A stretch of 64,000 bases of DNA from contig NZ_CP186540.1 in assembly GCF_049389645.1 (NCBI RefSeq), positions 372,001 to 436,000 of the forward strand, in the 5' to 3' direction. The translations under genes and the position numbers were made by a program. Below, one piece after another: positions 61,626 through 64,000 of this stretch. The stretch comes from Alkalibacterium sp049389645. GTDB lineage: Bacteria; Bacillota; Bacilli; Lactobacillales; Carnobacteriaceae_A. Each line of letters begins with the position of its first letter. Within the stretch, counting starts at the first letter, position 1. The notes beneath the pieces were generated by a model that was not told where the DNA came from, made no database searches, and worked only from the letters and a program-made list of their open reading frames with translations.

Positions 61626-63520
61626 TGTATCCGCTTGAACATTTTTTCCATATCATTGGTAGTGAAATTAACCATCACGGGTCTTCCGTGAGGACAATTA
61701 TAAGGATTCTTTGTCACTCTTAATTGCCTTAACAGCTCTCTTGCTTCATCGTTCGATAAGTGATGATTCGCTTTTATCGATCGTTTACAACTCATCATGA
61801 TGGCTGTCGCTTCTCGAAATTTATTGACGGAGAGTGAGGCTTTCTCTAAAAAGAAGTCGATCATTTCTTTTATTGTATCTTCTTCTTGCCCGGGCAGCAT
61901 CCAAGTAGGGTGTTGTCTCACTATAAAGCTATTTTGGCCAAACTCTTCCAGTAAAACTGAAGCTTCTGCTAACTTCTCTTTATTATTCTTAATGACTAAA
62001 GCTTCATTTGAAGGGTATTCAACTATGATTGGGATAAGCAGCTCTTGCAACTCTGTTCCGTTTTGATCAATATTTGCTCTGTAATACTCATACTTGATGC
62101 GCTCCTGGGCAGCATGTTGATCAATAACATACAGTCCTTCTTCGTTTTGAGCGAACAAATAAGTGCCATGCATTTGTCCGATGTATTCCAATTCAGGAAA
62201 TTGCTTTGTCTGCTCTACTGTATTACTAACTTTCTCAACTGTTTTCAGAATAGGTTCTTCGTGAATCATAGCATTTTGTTCTGAAGTGACTCTGTTTCTC
62301 TCTTCTACAGAGCCAGCTGCTTCTGCCTGATGAGTTGAGCCAGTATCTTCATAGATATAAGCATTGCTCGGCTTGGGTTTGTCCCACCCACCTAGAGGAG
62401 CTCTCGATGCTGATTCTTGATTATCTTCTTTCGGGTTGCCGTCAAAAGTTAGACGTGTCTGTTCGTCTTTCGGATACCTTATAGAGCCATTATTTTTCTT
62501 ATTTAAATTATCTAACGCACTTGGAATCCTCACTTCTTGATTCATCCTGTTGTTAATTGCAGAACCAATGAGTTGGCCTAATTCTTTCTCATTACTTATC
62601 CGTATTTGCTGCTTCGTTGGATGCACATTGACATCTAAAAGTAACGGATCGATTTTTACATTAATGACGGCTATAGGATACCTGCCGATCATGATTTTTG
62701 ATCCGAATCCGTCTGCAATCGCTTTATTCAAGGTGAAATTTTTAATATATCTGCCGTTAATAATTACCGTAAGGTATTTATTATTGGCACGGGTCACTTC
62801 AGGTAAAGAAACATAACCCGATACGTCAAAGTCAAAAGAAGTCTCTTTGATTTCACACATCTTCTTTGCAATACTAACGCCGTAGACACCTGCAATTGCT
62901 TGTTTTTGGTCACTATTACCTGCTGTCTTTATCATAGTATTCCCATCTGAAACTAGTTTAAATGAAATTTCAGGATGAGCTAATGCCAGCCGGTTGACTG
63001 TGTCATTAATGTGAGCCAATTCTGTCTGCAGTGTTTTTATATACTTCAGTCGAGCAGGTGTATTATAAAACAATTCCTCAACCTTTATATTGACTCCTTT
63101 TCGTGAAGAAGCTGCACGTTGTTCCATAATTTTCCCGCCATGCAATTCGATATGCACACCCGGTTTTGCTGCTTCAGCTGTTTCTAAAGTGATTTTTGAT
63201 ACAGAGGCTATACTCGGCAATGCTTCTCCTCTAAAGCCTAACGTTCGAATCCTGAACAGGTCTTCGTCTGCAATCAGCTTCGAGGTCGCATGTCTTTCAA
63301 AAGCCGAAGGAACTTCAGCTGCAGGTATGCCTTCTCCGTCATCAATGACTTGAATACTTTTGATTCCTGCTTCTTCTACAAAGACTTCGATACGCGTGCT
63401 GTTGGCATCGATAGCATTCTCCAGCAGTTCCTTGACAACGGATGCGGGGCGTTCAATGACTTCCCCGGCTGCTATTTGATTGGCTAACGTCGTTGACATA
63501 ATTTGGATTTTAGTTGTCAT
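61613..63520 (-). CDS. mutL: DNA mismatch repair protein MutL
   Basis: MutL couples MutS recognition to strand removal. The 635-residue protein has GHKL ATPase motifs VVKELLENAIDANS, DDGEGI and FRGEALPSIASV, and a C-terminal endonuclease domain with DQHAAQERIKYE (DQHA(X)2E(X)4E), SCKRSIKANH and CPHGRPVMV. The linker around 340-440 is acidic and low-complexity. It follows mutS by 16 bases with a weak GGAAAAG. Confidence 0.97.
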   Translation of the reverse strand: MTTKIQIMSTTLANQIAAGEVIERPASVVKELLENAIDANSTRIEVFVEEAGIKSIQVIDDGEGIPAAEVPSAFERHATSKLIADEDLFRIRTLGFRGEALPSIASVSKITLETAEAAKPGVHIELHGGKIMEQRAASSRKGVNIKVEELFYNTPARLKYIKTLQTELAHINDTVNRLALAHPEISFKLVSDGNTMIKTAGNSDQKQAIAGVYGVSIAKKMCEIKETSFDFDVSGYVSLPEVTRANNKYLTVIINGRYIKNFTLNKAIADGFGSKIMIGRYPIAVINVKIDPLLLDVNVHPTKQQIRISNEKELGQLIGSAINNRMNQEVRIPSALDNLNKKNNGSIRYPKDEQTRLTFDGNPKEDNQESASRAPLGGWDKPKPSNAYIYEDTGSTHQAEAAGSVEERNRVTSEQNAMIHEEPILKTVEKVSNTVEQTKQFPELEYIGQMHGTYLFAQNEEGLYVIDQHAAQERIKYEYYRANIDQNGTELQELLIPIIVEYPSNEALVIKNNKEKLAEASVLLEEFGQNSFIVRQHPTWMLPGQEEDTIKEMIDFFLEKASLSVNKFREATAIMMSCKRSIKANHHLSNDEARELLRQLRVTKNPYNCPHGRPVMVNFTTNDMEKMFKRIQDSH

Positions 63521-63536
63521 TTAACTTTTCCAACTT

Positions 63537-64000
63537 TCATTCTCGGTTCTTTAATTTCTGTTGTAACTGACTTAAAACGTGTAAAGCATCCAGTGGCGTA
63601 GTTGCCAACACATTCATTTTCTGCAGTTCTTCAATCACAGCTTTCTCATTTTTATCAAGCGACTCAAATAAATTCATTTGTTCCTGTGATTGAGTTTCAG
63701 CGAAATCATTGTCATCCTTCTTTTCAAAAAGATGTTCTTCTTTCTTCTCTAATTCCTTTAATATGCTTTCTGCTCTTTTTAACAACGGATGAGGTAAACC
63801 CGCTAGTTTGGCGACTTGGACACCGTAACTTTTATCTGCAGCTCCAGGTAACATTTGATGCAGAAAGACCAAGTCACCATCTTCTTCCACAGCCCCTACA
63901 TGGACATTTTTCAGCTTGGGTAAACGCTCATCCAGAACTGTCAGCTCATGGTAATGTGTAGAAAACAGGGTCTTAGCTTTGATTTGATCATGGACATATT
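63537..64000 (-). CDS. mutS: DNA mismatch repair protein MutS, C-terminal part (truncated by window edge)
   Basis: The frame is open to the right edge, so the N-terminal bulk is missing. The text has KTLFSTHYHELTVLDE of the ABC ATPase end, HQMLPGAADKSYGVQVAKLAGLP, and a C-terminal tetramerisation/beta-clamp region with QEQMNLFESL, where QxxMNLF may be the clamp-binding motif. It is cotranscribed with mutL. Confidence 0.93.
   Translation of the reverse strand, partial: YVHDQIKAKTLFSTHYHELTVLDERLPKLKNVHVGAVEEDGDLVFLHQMLPGAADKSYGVQVAKLAGLPHPLLKRAESILKELEKKEEHLFEKKDDNDFAETQSQEQMNLFESLDKNEKAVIEELQKMNVLATTPLDALHVLSQLQQKLKNRE

Noticed and set aside
1..64000. Mobile elements, prophage, CRISPR or defence islands
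   Set aside because: No transposase, integrase, long direct repeats, spacer arrays or defence genes were recognised; gene content and order are those of a core chromosome.

Overview
The window looks like a core chromosomal segment of a low-GC Gram-positive bacterium of the order Lactobacillales, most likely family Carnobacteriaceae (Carnobacterium, Marinilactibacillus or Alkalibacterium type). This is inferred from AT-rich DNA, strong AGGAGG-type ribosome binding sites, Bacillus/Lactobacillales-type gene orders and protein resemblance. Genus cannot be fixed by reading alone. No rRNA, tRNA, insertion sequence, prophage or CRISPR array was seen. Almost all genes lie on the minus strand.

Layout, left to right. 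1-3.3 kb: the end of an aminotransferase gene, a beta-hydroxyacid dehydrogenase and the general PTS genes ptsH-ptsI. 3.3-8.8 kb: CtsR-controlled clpE, release factor 3 and an AI-2E-type permease. 8.9-13.6 kb: a GNAT acetyltransferase, a metallo-beta-lactamase-fold protein coupled to a tiny DUF3006 gene, an RluD-type pseudouridine synthase, NAD kinase, a small (p)ppGpp synthetase and a CYTH protein. 13.7-18.9 kb: a proteolysis and competence group (spxH, pepF, coiA, mecA, spx). 19-22.5 kb: lipoate ligase, a YhfI-type MBL protein and an isolated protoporphyrinogen oxidase. 22.7-24.2 kb: infC-rpmI-rplT behind an L20-type leader. 24.2-35 kb: T-box-controlled thrS, then dnaI, dnaB, nrdR, coaE, mutM, polA and murC.

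35-42.5 kb: a small basic protein that may be a remnant of the SftA N-terminus, ytpR, an M42 aminopeptidase, a small membrane protein, trmB, ytmP, dat and ecsAB. 42.5-50.1 kb: hit, a YtxH/YhaH-type protein, prsA, yhaM-yhaN-yhaO and yheA. 50.2-56.7 kb: a class A PBP, an NrnA-type DHH phosphoesterase, ytoI, dinB, comN and yajC. 56.8-64 kb: tgt, queA, ruvB, ruvA, msrB, a probable gene relic, mutL and the 3-prime end of mutS.

The genes form recognisable functional blocks: sugar uptake (PTS); protein quality control (ClpE, MecA, SpxH, Spx, PrsA, PepF); translation and tRNA modification; replication and repair (PolA, MutM, DnaB/DnaI, DinB, RuvAB, MutSL, YhaNO); and envelope synthesis (MurC, PBP, Dat). 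Several starts depend on signals: infC appears to use ATA; prfC, polA, coaE and comN use TTG; mutM uses GTG. No clearly new multi-gene system is evident. The least explained items are the MBL/DUF3006 pair with an altered metal motif, the SftA-like remnant, a possible small RNA near 19.1 kb, an inverted repeat at the spx promoter, and the relic upstream of msrB.
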